A DNA stretch of 64,000 bases from Flavobacterium seoulense. Lineage in GTDB: Bacteria > Bacteroidota > Bacteroidia > Flavobacteriales > Flavobacteriaceae. Below, in pieces: positions 17,008 through 25,494 of this stretch. The stretch is taken from positions 26,225 through 90,224 of the forward strand of contig NZ_JNCA01000028.1 of the NCBI RefSeq assembly GCF_000695795.1. Direction: 5' to 3'. Below the pieces are notes generated by a model. It had not been told where the DNA came from. It made no database searches and saw only the letters and a list, made by a program, of their open reading frames with translations. Position 1 is the first letter of the stretch; each line of letters begins with the position of its first letter. A program made the position numbers and the translations under genes.

Positions 17008-18480
17008 TTAAGAGTTAATAATAGGAAGCGAAACCGTAAAACAGGTTCCCTTTCCGTATTCGGTTTCAAAACTGATAGTACCTTTATAATTTTCGATAAT
17101 ATTTTTAATAATACCTAATCCTAATCCCATTCCGCTGCTTTTAGTAGTAAATTTAGGTTCGAATATTCGATTAACATCTTCTGCTTTAATCCCTATTCCA
17201 TTGTCCTTGACCAGAATTAAAACATTATTTCCGTCTCTTTTTACCGAAACTGAAATGTTTTTATTTTCCTGGTTTTCAGGAATCGACTGAATGGCATTTT
17301 TAACTAAGTTAGTAATAATTCTAATTAATTGGGTACGATCTATTATCGAAATTATCTCTGGAGCATCACTTTCGAAAACAACATTATTTTCATTAAAAAT
17401 ATCCAAAGCTAATTCGACTACATCTACCACATTCAGCGTTTCATTTTGCTGTGCCGGCATCGAAGCAAAATTGGAAAAAGCCGAAGCCACAGCCGTCATC
17501 GTATCAATTTGCTGAATCAGGGTTTCTGAGTAATCCCTCATCTTCTGCATGATATTTTCATCTTCAGGATTAAATCTTCGCTGAAAACTCTGTACAGTCA
17601 ATCGCATTGGCGTTAGCGGATTTTTAATCTCATGTGCCACCTGTTTTGCCATTTCGCGCCAGGCTTCTTCCCTCTGGCTTTGGGCTAATTTAATAGCACT
17701 TTTTTCGAGTTCATCCACCATTTGGTTGTAACCATTAATCAGCAAATTAATTTCTTTACTGCTGGCGGTAAGTAAGATTTTTTCGTTTTTTTGATTCAGA
17801 CGCGTCTCGTTTAATTTATCTGAAATGGTTTTTAAAGATTTGGTAATATAAGCCGAAAGAAAGTAAGCCAAAGCAAAAGCCACAATCAACATAAAAGAAT
17901 ATACCTGTCCTAATCGAATAAGGAAACTATTTAATTCTTTTTGATAAAAACCATCATCCTCTTGATAAGGCAAATTTAAAACCCCTAGCGGCTTAAATTT
18001 ATCGTCTTTGATTTGGGTAAAAGAAGAACGGTTTTTTATTCCGTTTATAGTTTTTATATCCACAAAACGCTTTTCAATTGAAGAGCGCACCAGTTTCAGT
18101 ATGTATTTAGGAATTGGAGGCGAAACCTTATCTACCGAAAATGATTCTTTAGACGATTTTAGCAACTTCCCCTCAAGGTTATAAATATTGATTTCACTAT
18201 TATGAATATGCGCAATTTCATGGATTTTATCCTTAAAAATTAACTCTAAATTTTCGGTAGTAAGCGGATAAGTTGTTGTAGAAAGCACATAATTAATATG
18301 TTCACGAACGGCATTTTCCTTGCGTTCCAAACGCTCTTTATGGTATTCCATTGCCTCGTTTTTAAACTGAATAATCGAAATCGAAGCTAACAAAATCGAA
18401 GCTACAATAATCACTACGATCATCGAAAGAAAAATTCGAACCCGCAATGAAAGCATCGATAATTTGAAGATTTTAAGCAT
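17008..18480 (-). CDS. NtrY-like membrane sensor histidine kinase
   Basis: A 490-aa kinase. TM1 (about residues 13-37), a periplasmic sensor region (38-188), TM2 (about 190-211), a HAMP-like linker, then a dimerization domain with H283 in VAHEIKNPLTPM, and an ATPase domain with NLVKNAIQSI (N box), DNGIGI (G1) and GLGLGIIKNI (G2). The HEIKNPLTP form is typical of NtrY-type kinases. No response regulator is adjacent, so it is an orphan here. The enoyl-CoA hydratase follows 9 bp later. Confidence 0.92.
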   Translation of the reverse strand: MLKIFKLSMLSLRVRIFLSMIVVIIVASILLASISIIQFKNEAMEYHKERLERKENAVREHINYVLSTTTYPLTTENLELIFKDKIHEIAHIHNSEINIYNLEGKLLKSSKESFSVDKVSPPIPKYILKLVRSSIEKRFVDIKTINGIKNRSSFTQIKDDKFKPLGVLNLPYQEDDGFYQKELNSFLIRLGQVYSFMLIVAFALAYFLSAYITKSLKTISDKLNETRLNQKNEKILLTASSKEINLLINGYNQMVDELEKSAIKLAQSQREEAWREMAKQVAHEIKNPLTPMRLTVQSFQRRFNPEDENIMQKMRDYSETLIQQIDTMTAVASAFSNFASMPAQQNETLNVVDVVELALDIFNENNVVFESDAPEIISIIDRTQLIRIITNLVKNAIQSIPENQENKNISVSVKRDGNNVLILVKDNGIGIKAEDVNRIFEPKFTTKSSGMGLGLGIIKNIIENYKGTISFETEYGKGTCFTVSLPIINS

Positions 18481-18495
18481 TCTTTAAAGTTGTGT

Positions 18496-18553
18496 GTTAT
18501 GAGTTGTGTGTTATGTGTCATAAACTTACAACGCATAACCCATAACTCATAAC
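18496..18553 (-). terminator. hairpin made of repeated GTTATG words after hemJ
   Basis: Two 24-nt arms, 18496-18519 and 18530-18553, are complementary at about 20 of 24 positions. Both arms consist of GTTATG/CATAAC words repeated. It begins at the hemJ stop and precedes the kinase gene, so it can act as a terminator for the hemH-hemJ transcript. Confidence 0.6.
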
Positions 18554-19101
18554 TATTTTCTCTCTCTTATTCGTTTATAAAATTTAAAACCCAGCATAAT
18601 TAAAACCGAAAATAAAATAATTCCGATTACACCGTAAATCCAATTTACGGCATTTTTCAAAATTACTAAGAAAACCACAGCAAAAAGTATAATTGTTGCA
18701 CCTTCATTCCACAAACGCATGAAATTAGTAGTGTATTTTACCTCATCATTTTGCAATTGTTTAAATATCTGATGGCATTTTAAATGATACAAATAGAGCG
18801 CAAAAACAAAGCCAAGTTTTACATGCATCCACGACATTTGCAGCCAGGCATTTCCTGTAGGAGTAAAAAACAACATCCAAAAAGCAAAAATACTCGCTAA
18901 AACTGCTGATGGCCAGGTAATAATGTACCACAACCTGTAACTCATGATTTTGAATTGTTTTTGCAAAATTTCTTTTTCTGGCGAAGGTTTATCGGCAGCT
19001 TCAATTTGGTACACAAACAGACGAACAATATAAAACAAGCCCGCAAACCAGGTGATTACAAAGATAAGATGTAAGGATTTTAAGTAATTATAATATTCCA
19101 T
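18553..19101 (-). CDS. hemJ: HemJ-type protoporphyrinogen IX oxidase (CopD-like membrane protein)
   Basis: A 182-aa integral membrane protein with four or five predicted helices. The first helix YLKSLHLIFVITWFAGLFYIVRLFVY carries the conserved His and W-F-A-G-L-F-Y pattern of the HemJ family. WMHVKLGFVFALYLYH carries another conserved His-Lys pair. HemJ oxidises protoporphyrinogen IX to protoporphyrin IX, the step before ferrochelatase. The location, one small gene away from hemH on the same strand, supports this over a copper-resistance role. It may be annotated elsewhere as a CopD family protein. Confidence 0.82.
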   Translation of the reverse strand: MEYYNYLKSLHLIFVITWFAGLFYIVRLFVYQIEAADKPSPEKEILQKQFKIMSYRLWYIITWPSAVLASIFAFWMLFFTPTGNAWLQMSWMHVKLGFVFALYLYHLKCHQIFKQLQNDEVKYTTNFMRLWNEGATIILFAVVFLVILKNAVNWIYGVIGIILFSVLIMLGFKFYKRIRERK

Positions 19102-19108
19102 AAATTAT

Positions 19109-19615
19109 TTAATCAATTAAAATTGGTTTAGAATTTTTAGGAATTTGCAAATCATAATTAAAATTAGGAAAAATCTTTTTTAACATTTCTGGAGTAAATT
19201 TATGAGTTTCTAGAAAATACCATTTTCTCCCATTATCTTGACTAATTGCTAACAGCGAATATGTTGCCTGCATTTTTCCTTTATTTGTATTTATTGTCAA
19301 TGTTTCTGGGACAATACAATGCAATTCTTTACCAGCAACATATACTTTTTGAGGTTTTCCAAAAGTAATTTTATCTATAAAAAAACTTTTATCCATTTTT
19401 TCAAATGATGATTTTACTGCTTTTAACAGAGCTGGTTTTCCACCTGCCATTTCTACTATTTTTGGATAAGTATAATCAACAATTGTCGAATAATTTTTTT
19501 GGAGCATAGCATCCGCCATTTTCTCGCACTCCAATTTAATTTTTTCTACAAATTGATTTTGAGAAAAGGCATAATTACATATCATCAACAAAACCAATAT
19601 AAAAATATTCCTCAT
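19109..19615 (-). CDS. secreted hypothetical protein between hemH and hemJ
   Basis: A 168-aa protein when started at the ATG at 19615, which gives a perfect signal peptide (MRNIFILVLLMICNYAFSQ). An upstream in-frame start at 19642 would overlap hemH and bury the signal. The mature part is one helical segment followed by strands (KVYVAGKELHCIVPETLTI, KMQATYSLLAISQDNGRKWYFLE), in a layout like NTF2/SnoaL-type folds; that is a guess. It sits 14 bp after hemH and 7 bp before hemJ, so it is cotranscribed with the last two heme enzymes. Confidence 0.75.
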   Translation of the reverse strand: MRNIFILVLLMICNYAFSQNQFVEKIKLECEKMADAMLQKNYSTIVDYTYPKIVEMAGGKPALLKAVKSSFEKMDKSFFIDKITFGKPQKVYVAGKELHCIVPETLTINTNKGKMQATYSLLAISQDNGRKWYFLETHKFTPEMLKKIFPNFNYDLQIPKNSKPILID

Positions 19616-19629
19616 ATGTAAATCCTTAA

Positions 19630-20643
19630 TTATTTCGCCCAATCATTAATCCAATTTCCAACTGTTTCGCACCATTCGTCATCATCATTTAAACACGGAA
19701 TAGCTAAGAAATCTTCGCCTCCGTTAGCTTCAAAATCTTCTTTGGCACGCATGGCAATTTCTTCCAGAGTTTCTAAACAGTCAGAAACGAAAGCCGGTGT
19801 TACTACTGCTAACTTCTTGATACCTTTTGCCGGCATATTGTCAATTTCAACATCAGTATACGGTTCAAGCCATTTATCGCCAGCTAATCTTGATTGAAAA
19901 GTCAAACTGTATTTATCTTTTGGAATGCCTAGTTTTTCAATTACTAATTTTGTAGTTTCATAACATTGGTGACGGTAGCAAAAATCGTGTGCTGGCGAAG
20001 GTGTATTACAACATGAACCATCTATTTTACAATGGGATTTAGTCACGTCGGTTTTACGAATGTGACGCTCCGGAATTCCGTGATAAGAAAACAACAAATG
20101 ATCGTATTCAAAACCTTCCAAATGTTTTTTCATCGAATCAGCTAAATTCTGAATATAATCAGGTTTGTTATAAAACGCAGGAACATCAGTAAACTTCATA
20201 TTCGGGAATTTCTTTTTACGAATTTCCTCTGCTTTTACTAAAATTGTCAACGTTGAAGCCATTGCATATTGCGGATACAACGGAAAAAGTAATACATCAG
20301 TAACGCCTTTGTCGTGCAATTCCTGTAATCCTTTTTCGATAGTCATTGAACCATAACGCATGGCTAATGCAACCGGAACATCTACTAATTTTTCAACTTT
20401 TTTATGCATTCTCTCAGAAAGAACGATTAGTGGCGAACCTTCATCCCACCAAATTTTTGCGTAAGCATGAGCTGATTCTTCCGGACGTTTTCTTAAAATA
20501 ATTCCGCGAACTAATAATGCACGTAATAAAAATGGAACATCGATAACGTATTTGTCCATCAAAAATTCGTCTAAATACGGTTTTACGTCTTTGGGATTTG
20601 GACTGTCTGGAGATCCTAAATTTACTAATAATACGCCTTTCAT
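19630..20643 (-). CDS. hemH: ferrochelatase
   Basis: A 337-aa enzyme that inserts Fe2+ into protoporphyrin IX, the final step of heme synthesis. MKGVLLVNLGSPDSP is the family N-terminus, FSYHGIPERH carries the catalytic His, and TFQSRLAGDKWLEPYT and VVTPAFVSDCLETLEEI form the conserved C-terminal half. A Cys-rich segment (SHCKIDGSCCN ... CYRHQC) could bind a [2Fe-2S] cluster, as known for some bacterial ferrochelatases. The frame extends 16 codons upstream, but a -7 box at 20678-20685 lies inside that extension, so the ATG at 20643 is the start. Confidence 0.95.
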   Translation of the reverse strand: MKGVLLVNLGSPDSPNPKDVKPYLDEFLMDKYVIDVPFLLRALLVRGIILRKRPEESAHAYAKIWWDEGSPLIVLSERMHKKVEKLVDVPVALAMRYGSMTIEKGLQELHDKGVTDVLLFPLYPQYAMASTLTILVKAEEIRKKKFPNMKFTDVPAFYNKPDYIQNLADSMKKHLEGFEYDHLLFSYHGIPERHIRKTDVTKSHCKIDGSCCNTPSPAHDFCYRHQCYETTKLVIEKLGIPKDKYSLTFQSRLAGDKWLEPYTDVEIDNMPAKGIKKLAVVTPAFVSDCLETLEEIAMRAKEDFEANGGEDFLAIPCLNDDDEWCETVGNWINDWAK

Positions 20644-20677
20644 TTGTAGCTTTTTGTTGTGTGTGTTTAATTTTCGC

Positions 20678-20685
20678 CAAAAGTA
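20678..20685 (-). promoter_or_regulatory. -7 box for hemH
   Basis: TACTTTTG on the minus strand, 34 bp upstream of the chosen hemH ATG. No -33 TTG at ideal spacing. It decides the hemH start. Confidence 0.5.
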
Positions 20686-20759
20686 GTACAAGTCACTTTA
20701 TAGAAATATGATAAATGTTATTTTTTACTTATATTTTAATCTATAAAAACAATATTGTT

Positions 20760-21626
20760 TTATGCACTTGTATTTATTGACATTAAATATTTTTTTGGAG
20801 TGGTTCCAAATTTCTTCTTGAAAGCAGCAATAAAATGACTTCCAGTACTATAACCTATTTTCAATCCTACTTCGTTTACATTATAAGATCCACTGTCGAG
20901 TAATTTTCGTGCATAATCCATTTTGTAATCAAATAAGAACCCATAAACCGTGTCGCCATAAATTTGTTTGAAACCCATTTTCAATTTTTTCAAATTCAAA
21001 CCAACCTGATCTGCTAATTCCTGTAATCCTGGTGGTTCAGCCATATTAGCAATAATAACTTCTTTAGCTTTCTTGATTTTCAATACGTTTTCTTCATCTA
21101 CAAGAAACGGACATTGCTCTGCATTTGGATCTTCATTTCGATTAAAAAAAAGACTTAACAATTCATATCCTTTTCCTTTGTAATACAGGTTTTTTATCGA
21201 AGGATTCAGGTTATAATGAAACATCTGGTTCAAAACAATCGCCATCGAGGGACTGATATCACTTTCGTTATAATACTTTTTATCTTGATTTTCTTTGCTC
21301 AAAAAAGGAATATGCTCGGCATCGCTGGTAAACAATCCATGAAATTTTCTAATAGAAACAAATATGGAAATCAACCAGGTTTTAGGTGCAATTTCTAAAT
21401 TCAGCGGCAACTCTTTTTCGGTATTGTAAAACAATAATGCCTTTTCTTCATTGAGTTTTAAGCTGTAATTTCCCTGATTAAAAATATAGTTGGCACTTCC
21501 TTTTAGACCAAAATGAAATTGGATCAAACCCAACTGCACAGGACGCTGAAAAGTCAAAACCTCATCAGTATTATTTTGAAAACGAATTAAAATAAAATCA
21601 TCGTCAATTTTTATTTCTTCCTCCAT
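20760..21626 (-). CDS. AraC family regulator (PchR-like) in the heme island
   Basis: A 288-aa regulator with the HTH pair at residues 190-285 (LQELADQVGLNLKKLKMGFKQIYG and VNEVGLKIGYSTGSHFIAAFKKKFGTTPKKYL). The LKKLKMGFKQIYGDTVYGFLFDYKMDYARKLL segment resembles PchR-type regulators of iron and siderophore genes. The N-terminal 170 residues form an uncharacterised sensor. It stands between hemH and the envelope redox cluster, and iron- or heme-responsive control of this island is a reasonable inference. A -7-like box (TAATTTTG, 21697-21690, minus) lies about 65 bp upstream. Confidence 0.88.
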   Translation of the reverse strand: MEEEIKIDDDFILIRFQNNTDEVLTFQRPVQLGLIQFHFGLKGSANYIFNQGNYSLKLNEEKALLFYNTEKELPLNLEIAPKTWLISIFVSIRKFHGLFTSDAEHIPFLSKENQDKKYYNESDISPSMAIVLNQMFHYNLNPSIKNLYYKGKGYELLSLFFNRNEDPNAEQCPFLVDEENVLKIKKAKEVIIANMAEPPGLQELADQVGLNLKKLKMGFKQIYGDTVYGFLFDYKMDYARKLLDSGSYNVNEVGLKIGYSTGSHFIAAFKKKFGTTPKKYLMSINTSA

Positions 21627-21762
21627 TTTTTTGATTTACTTTATTCAACTTAATAGTTTCTTTTGTTATTAAACGAAACTTTGGTCTTTCAAAATTAAAT
21701 CTTTTTTGATGGTTTATTGTTACTTCCTTCTAATTTTATAAAATCTTTATTGTTTTAGAAAA

Positions 21763-22302
21763 CTATTTCAAGACTCCATTGAGCTGAATGTTAATCTTAT
21801 TGGACACTTTATTTTTAACCACGGCTGGAATAGAAATATCAAAATCACTTGCATTGACTGAAAAACTGGACTGTAAATGAATGCCTGAATTGGTCTGACT
21901 TATTTTGGCAGGAGCTTTAACAACAACGGTTTTTCCGTGAAGTTCTAGTTTCCCATTAATAATAAAATCCTTTGGCGTTGCAGTTAAATTATTGGTATCA
22001 AAATTTTCTATTTTCCCTTTAAACAAAGCCTTCGGATATTTATCGCTTTCTACATAATTTTCGTTGAAATGTTCTTCCATCAGCGCCACTTTAAACCGAA
22101 ATCCTTTCATTAGAGCTAAACTCGCTATTTCGCCTGTTGCCGGATTCAAAACCAGTGTTACATTGTTATTCGTTGCCTTTACCTCTTCAAAAGAAGGTAC
22201 CGAAGCTTCAAAAACAATCACTGCCGATTTACTTATCTTTTTTTCCTGAGCAATTGCCCAACTTGAAACCAATAAAATGGCTATTACCATGCATTTTTTC
22301 AT
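21763..22302 (-). CDS. YceI family periplasmic protein
   Basis: A 179-aa protein with a signal peptide (MKKCMVIAILLVSSWAIAQ) and the YceI lipocalin-like beta-barrel pattern: SFEASVPSFEEVKATN-like first strand, FKVALMEEHFNENYVESDKYPKALF, and a closing INGVLK-type strand. YceI proteins bind long isoprenoid or amphiphilic ligands in the periplasm. In Bacteroidota they often lie with cytochrome c and DUF5777 genes, as here. It follows the cytochrome gene by 16 bp. Confidence 0.88.
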   Translation of the reverse strand: MKKCMVIAILLVSSWAIAQEKKISKSAVIVFEASVPSFEEVKATNNNVTLVLNPATGEIASLALMKGFRFKVALMEEHFNENYVESDKYPKALFKGKIENFDTNNLTATPKDFIINGKLELHGKTVVVKAPAKISQTNSGIHLQSSFSVNASDFDISIPAVVKNKVSNKINIQLNGVLK

Positions 22303-22318
22303 TTTTTCTATTCTTTAA

Positions 22319-22687
22319 TTATTTTTCTAACAATCCATCTTGTTGCCATTTTGCCACAATATCAATACTGGCCTGAGGTAATCTTGGTCCACCTTGCGGC
22401 ATCAACAAACTATTACCATTGTTTAGTGAAATTCGATTCAATAATCCACGGTTTTGAATGGCATTTTTTACCTGATCATAAGTGACCAGCGGCATTGGAG
22501 CGCCATTTCTAGGGGTTGCTGCATGACAGGAAATACAATTATTATCAATAATCGATTTCACATTTTGCTGATATGTTATCACGTTTTCATTCGGCATGTC
22601 TTCCATCAGGGTATCCGGATTATCATTAGAACAAGACATTAAAAAGCCAGCAAAAATTAGCATTGGCAAAAGGTTTTTTGATTTCAT
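22319..22687 (-). CDS. c-type cytochrome lipoprotein
   Basis: A 122-aa protein with a lipobox ending at Cys19 (FLMSCSND). A single heme-binding motif C51-I-S-C54-H55 follows NVKSIIDNN. A candidate axial Met is in LLMPQGGPRLP. It is therefore a membrane-attached monoheme cytochrome facing the periplasm. It leads the leftward arm of a divergent cluster (cytochrome, YceI); the rightward arm begins 153 bp away. Confidence 0.88.
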   Translation of the reverse strand: MKSKNLLPMLIFAGFLMSCSNDNPDTLMEDMPNENVITYQQNVKSIIDNNCISCHAATPRNGAPMPLVTYDQVKNAIQNRGLLNRISLNNGNSLLMPQGGPRLPQASIDIVAKWQQDGLLEK

Positions 22688-22840
22688 AACAATTGGTTTT
22701 TAGGTTAAAATATTACATCTCTCTGATGATTCATTTACGTTGAAATTGAAACTCTAGTTTTATTATATCCTTTTTTTTAAAACAAAAACCAATTATTGGC
22801 TTTTACCGTAAATAAGATTACATCTCTAAAAACCAATCTC

Positions 22841-23230
22841 ATGAACAAAAAACTAGGATACAGCATTTTAATTTTATTAGTAATTGTTTTCGCCATCTAT
22901 CGCTATACTTATCAAGAGCATAGAAATATTAACAGCGAAAAAGTCTCCTACACAATTACTATTCCCGAACTAGAAAAAGAATTTGCGGCAAATGATAGTA
23001 TGGCTTTCGCCAAATACCAGGATAAAACCATTGAACTAACGGCAAAAATTACTGCAGTAGATTTCGAAAACAAAGCCATTATTCTGGAAAACAAAGTCTT
23101 TGCTACGTTCAATGACAGCTTACCGAAAGGCATTATTTCAGGCAAAACTGCAACAATCAAAGGACGATTTCTAGGCTATGACGAATTACTCGAAGAATTC
23201 AAAATAGACCAAAGTTCCATTATTCGCTAA
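22841..23230 (+). CDS. membrane-anchored OB-fold (tRNA_anti-like) protein
   Basis: A 129-aa protein started at the ATG at 22841, which gives an N-terminal anchor (LGYSILILLVIVFAIYRY). The frame opens earlier, but that extension would precede the anchor. The rest (IELTAKITAVDFENKAIILENKVFATF ... KTATIKGRFLGYDELLEEFKID) reads as a small five-strand OB-fold of the putative tRNA_anti-like type. It is exposed to the periplasm and so is unlikely to bind tRNA. It begins the rightward redox arm, 35 bp before the DUF5777 gene. Confidence 0.78.
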   Translation: MNKKLGYSILILLVIVFAIYRYTYQEHRNINSEKVSYTITIPELEKEFAANDSMAFAKYQDKTIELTAKITAVDFENKAIILENKVFATFNDSLPKGIISGKTATIKGRFLGYDELLEEFKIDQSSIIR

Positions 23231-23265
23231 AAAACCATTTAACTAACAACCCAAAATTATATTTT

Positions 23266-24105
23266 ATGAAAAAGCTCATTCTACTCTTATTATTATTTCC
23301 AATAATCTCATTTTCGCAAGAAGATTTATTAAAAGGAATCGATACTATTTCTGGAAAAGAAAAAGTATCTGCGGCATTTAAAGGCTTAAAAATTGTCAAT
23401 CTGGAATCGACTAAACTAGCCGCAAAAGGCGATTTGTATTTTATTGTTGCGCATCGGTTTGGCGCTGTAAAAGATGGTTTTGAAGGTTTCTTTGGATTGG
23501 ATAATGCCAATACCCAACTTAAATTTGTTTACGGATTGACCGATTGGTTGACCATTAGTGGTGCCAGAAGCGAATTGGCCTATGATTTTTCTACAAAATA
23601 TACTTTGCTCAATCAAACAACTGATGGTTTTCCAGTAACTATTGCTGGTTTTAGCAGTTTAGCCATAAATAATACGCTAAAAGAAAGTCTCTACCCAAAA
23701 TTGACTTTTGACAATCGACTGACTTATGTGCAACAAATATTAATTTCCAGAAAATATTCTGAAAAATTATCTCTGGAATTAGCACCAACCATTTTTCACG
23801 AAAATTTTGTTGACAATGTGCAACAAGATAATACCCAATACGCCATCGGAATTGGTGGTCGTTATAAATTGTCAAAACGCTGGTCACTTAATGTAGATTA
23901 CGCTGCACATTTAAACAGAGCTTCTAACTCTATTTATAAAAATCCACTTTCTATAGGTTTTGATTTAGATACCGGCGGTCACGTTTTCCAAATGCATTTT
24001 ACCAGCTCTCAAGGCATTCACGAAGCGGGTTACTTAGGGCAAACTACAGGAGACTGGACAAAAGGCGATGTGTTTTTTGGATTTAATTTGTTACGAGTTT
24101 TTTAA
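23266..24105 (+). CDS. DUF5777-type outer-membrane beta-barrel protein
   Basis: A 279-aa protein with a signal peptide (MKKLILLLLLFPIISFSQ) and an amphipathic strand pattern throughout, ending in aromatic FFGFNLLRVF, typical of an outer-membrane barrel. The segments AAKGDLYFIVAHRFG and FFGLDNANTQLKFVYGLTDWLTIS, and the later GFDLDTGGHVFQMHFTSSQGIHEAGYLG, fit DUF5777. In other Bacteroidota this family is found with YceI and cytochrome c genes, as here. Function unknown. Confidence 0.82.
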   Translation: MKKLILLLLLFPIISFSQEDLLKGIDTISGKEKVSAAFKGLKIVNLESTKLAAKGDLYFIVAHRFGAVKDGFEGFFGLDNANTQLKFVYGLTDWLTISGARSELAYDFSTKYTLLNQTTDGFPVTIAGFSSLAINNTLKESLYPKLTFDNRLTYVQQILISRKYSEKLSLELAPTIFHENFVDNVQQDNTQYAIGIGGRYKLSKRWSLNVDYAAHLNRASNSIYKNPLSIGFDLDTGGHVFQMHFTSSQGIHEAGYLGQTTGDWTKGDVFFGFNLLRVF

Positions 24106-24235
24106 AGAATAAGCCTGTTTCTCTACTGTTTGCTATTAAGTATATTTAAACTAATTCTAAATTAATCTTTTTCTCATAAAATCTAAAACCGTACTAAAGA
24201 AACGTTCGTAAATAATTTTCAGAACCTAAAAAAAT

Positions 24236-24670
24236 ATGAAAATGAATACAACAATCAAAAAAGTATTAATCGCAGTAGCAGGAATTGCTTTTTTATTCTT
24301 TGCTATTTTGATTTTTCACATTATTACAGCCAAACCAGCTGTGTATGAAAGTCCGAATTTACAAGTAAGCCGAATTGATTTTAAATCGACTATCGATTCT
24401 GCTCAAGCCAAACAAATTTGTGCCGATTTAAGATCCATCAAAGGTTTGACCTCTGATTCAATTATTATAAAAAGAAACGTAGTTGTTTATTTCCACAATA
24501 ACAAAATCACTAATTCTGAAAAAGTTTACAATGAATTAATGAGCAAAAGACCTTACGAAGCTGAACGTTTTATTCTACCAGCTAATATGGTCAACAAAGA
24601 AGTTTGTCCGGTGGATCAAAACAGTTTTGCGTACAAAGCATCAAAAACAATAAATCAATTTTTTAATTAA
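24236..24670 (+). CDS. membrane-anchored HMA-like small protein
   Basis: A 144-aa protein with one N-terminal membrane helix (about residues 8-32) and a periplasmic domain. The order ... VSRIDFKS, QAKQICADLRSIKGL, IIIKRNVVVYFHNNKI, SEKVYNELMSK resembles the beta-alpha-beta-beta-alpha-beta layout of heavy-metal-associated domains, but the CXXC metal motif is missing. I name it only by this resemblance. It lies between the DUF5777 gene and the globin-like lipoprotein, 18 bp before the latter. Confidence 0.65.
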   Translation: MKMNTTIKKVLIAVAGIAFLFFAILIFHIITAKPAVYESPNLQVSRIDFKSTIDSAQAKQICADLRSIKGLTSDSIIIKRNVVVYFHNNKITNSEKVYNELMSKRPYEAERFILPANMVNKEVCPVDQNSFAYKASKTINQFFN

Positions 24671-24688
24671 TCTTTAAATCCAATTATT

Positions 24689-25282
24689 ATGAGAAATTAT
24701 TCTAAAATCACTCTGAGTGTATTGTTAATGGCATCGGCCGCATTTACTTCTTGCAGCAATGATGATGATGATCCAAAACCAGAACCAGTAAAAGAATCTA
24801 TCTACGTTCGTTTAGGTGGAACAAAAATGGTTGCTGACCCAGATAATTCAGGACAAATGATTGAAGCAGGAAGACTATCTTTCCGTAAAGTAGTAAACTC
24901 TACCGTAGGTCTTATTGTTGCTGATGTTAAAGCAAATGCTTCTGGAAACCTTGGAGCACATTTTGCGCCGGTTTTAGCAGAAGTTGGAGCTGGAAATACC
25001 ACTAAACTAGCAGTATTAGTAGACAATTTAACTGACTTCTTTTCATTCAACACTGGAGGAACTAATGCAGTAAATACCTATTCTGGTCTTAATATGGTAG
25101 CAGCTCATGATCCTGCAAAAAATCCTCGTATGGGAACAAAATCAAGTAATGCTGATTACACAAAATTTGTTGGTTATGTAGGTGCTGCAGCAGTTGCTAA
25201 TAAAGTTGAAGCAAATACAGAATTATACGCAGATATCGTTGCTGTACTAGAATCATTAAGAACTCCTATTGTTCAGAAATAA
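24689..25282 (+). CDS. lipoprotein with group 1 truncated-globin-like domain
   Basis: A 197-aa lipoprotein (lipobox Cys22, FTSCSND) with an acidic linker (DDDDPKPEP). The mature part opens with SIYVRLGGTKMV, like the TLYxRLGG start of group 1 truncated hemoglobins. It contains LVDNLTDFFSFNTGG, and then YSGLNMVAAH140, which aligns with the Y-x-G-x-x-M-x-x-x-H stretch bearing the proximal heme His. The C-terminal NADYTKFVGYVGAA ... VLESLRTPIV fits the last two helices. A heme protein exported to the envelope is plausible. The middle is divergent, so heme binding is unproven. Last gene of the arm; a strong terminator follows. Confidence 0.75.
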   Translation: MRNYSKITLSVLLMASAAFTSCSNDDDDPKPEPVKESIYVRLGGTKMVADPDNSGQMIEAGRLSFRKVVNSTVGLIVADVKANASGNLGAHFAPVLAEVGAGNTTKLAVLVDNLTDFFSFNTGGTNAVNTYSGLNMVAAHDPAKNPRMGTKSSNADYTKFVGYVGAAAVANKVEANTELYADIVAVLESLRTPIVQK

Positions 25283-25293
25283 TTCTAAACAAT

Positions 25294-25337
25294 GAAATAA
25301 AAACGCTATCTAAAGGAATTGATAGCGTTTTTATTTC
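25294..25337. terminator. perfect 17-bp terminator hairpin
   Basis: GAAATAAAAACGCTATC (25294-25310) is the exact reverse complement of 25321-25337, with a 10-nt loop. Flanking A and T runs allow action on both strands. It separates the redox cluster from the hem operon. Confidence 0.85.
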
Positions 25338-25494
25338 AACAATCATAACGTCTTTTTACTGAAATAAACAGATTATCTAAACTTTAAAATGTGTGTTATA
25401 CTAATTCAAAATTATGCTATAGCAACATTTTAATATATTATTTTCAGAACTCTAAGCGATATTTTTTCGTCCATAAAAAACAAATCAAACGACA

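Noticed and set aside
20644..20691. Ferrochelatase N-terminal extension of 16 residues
   Set aside because: The extension covers a -7 box and has no similarity to the family; MKGVLLVNLGSP is the usual start.
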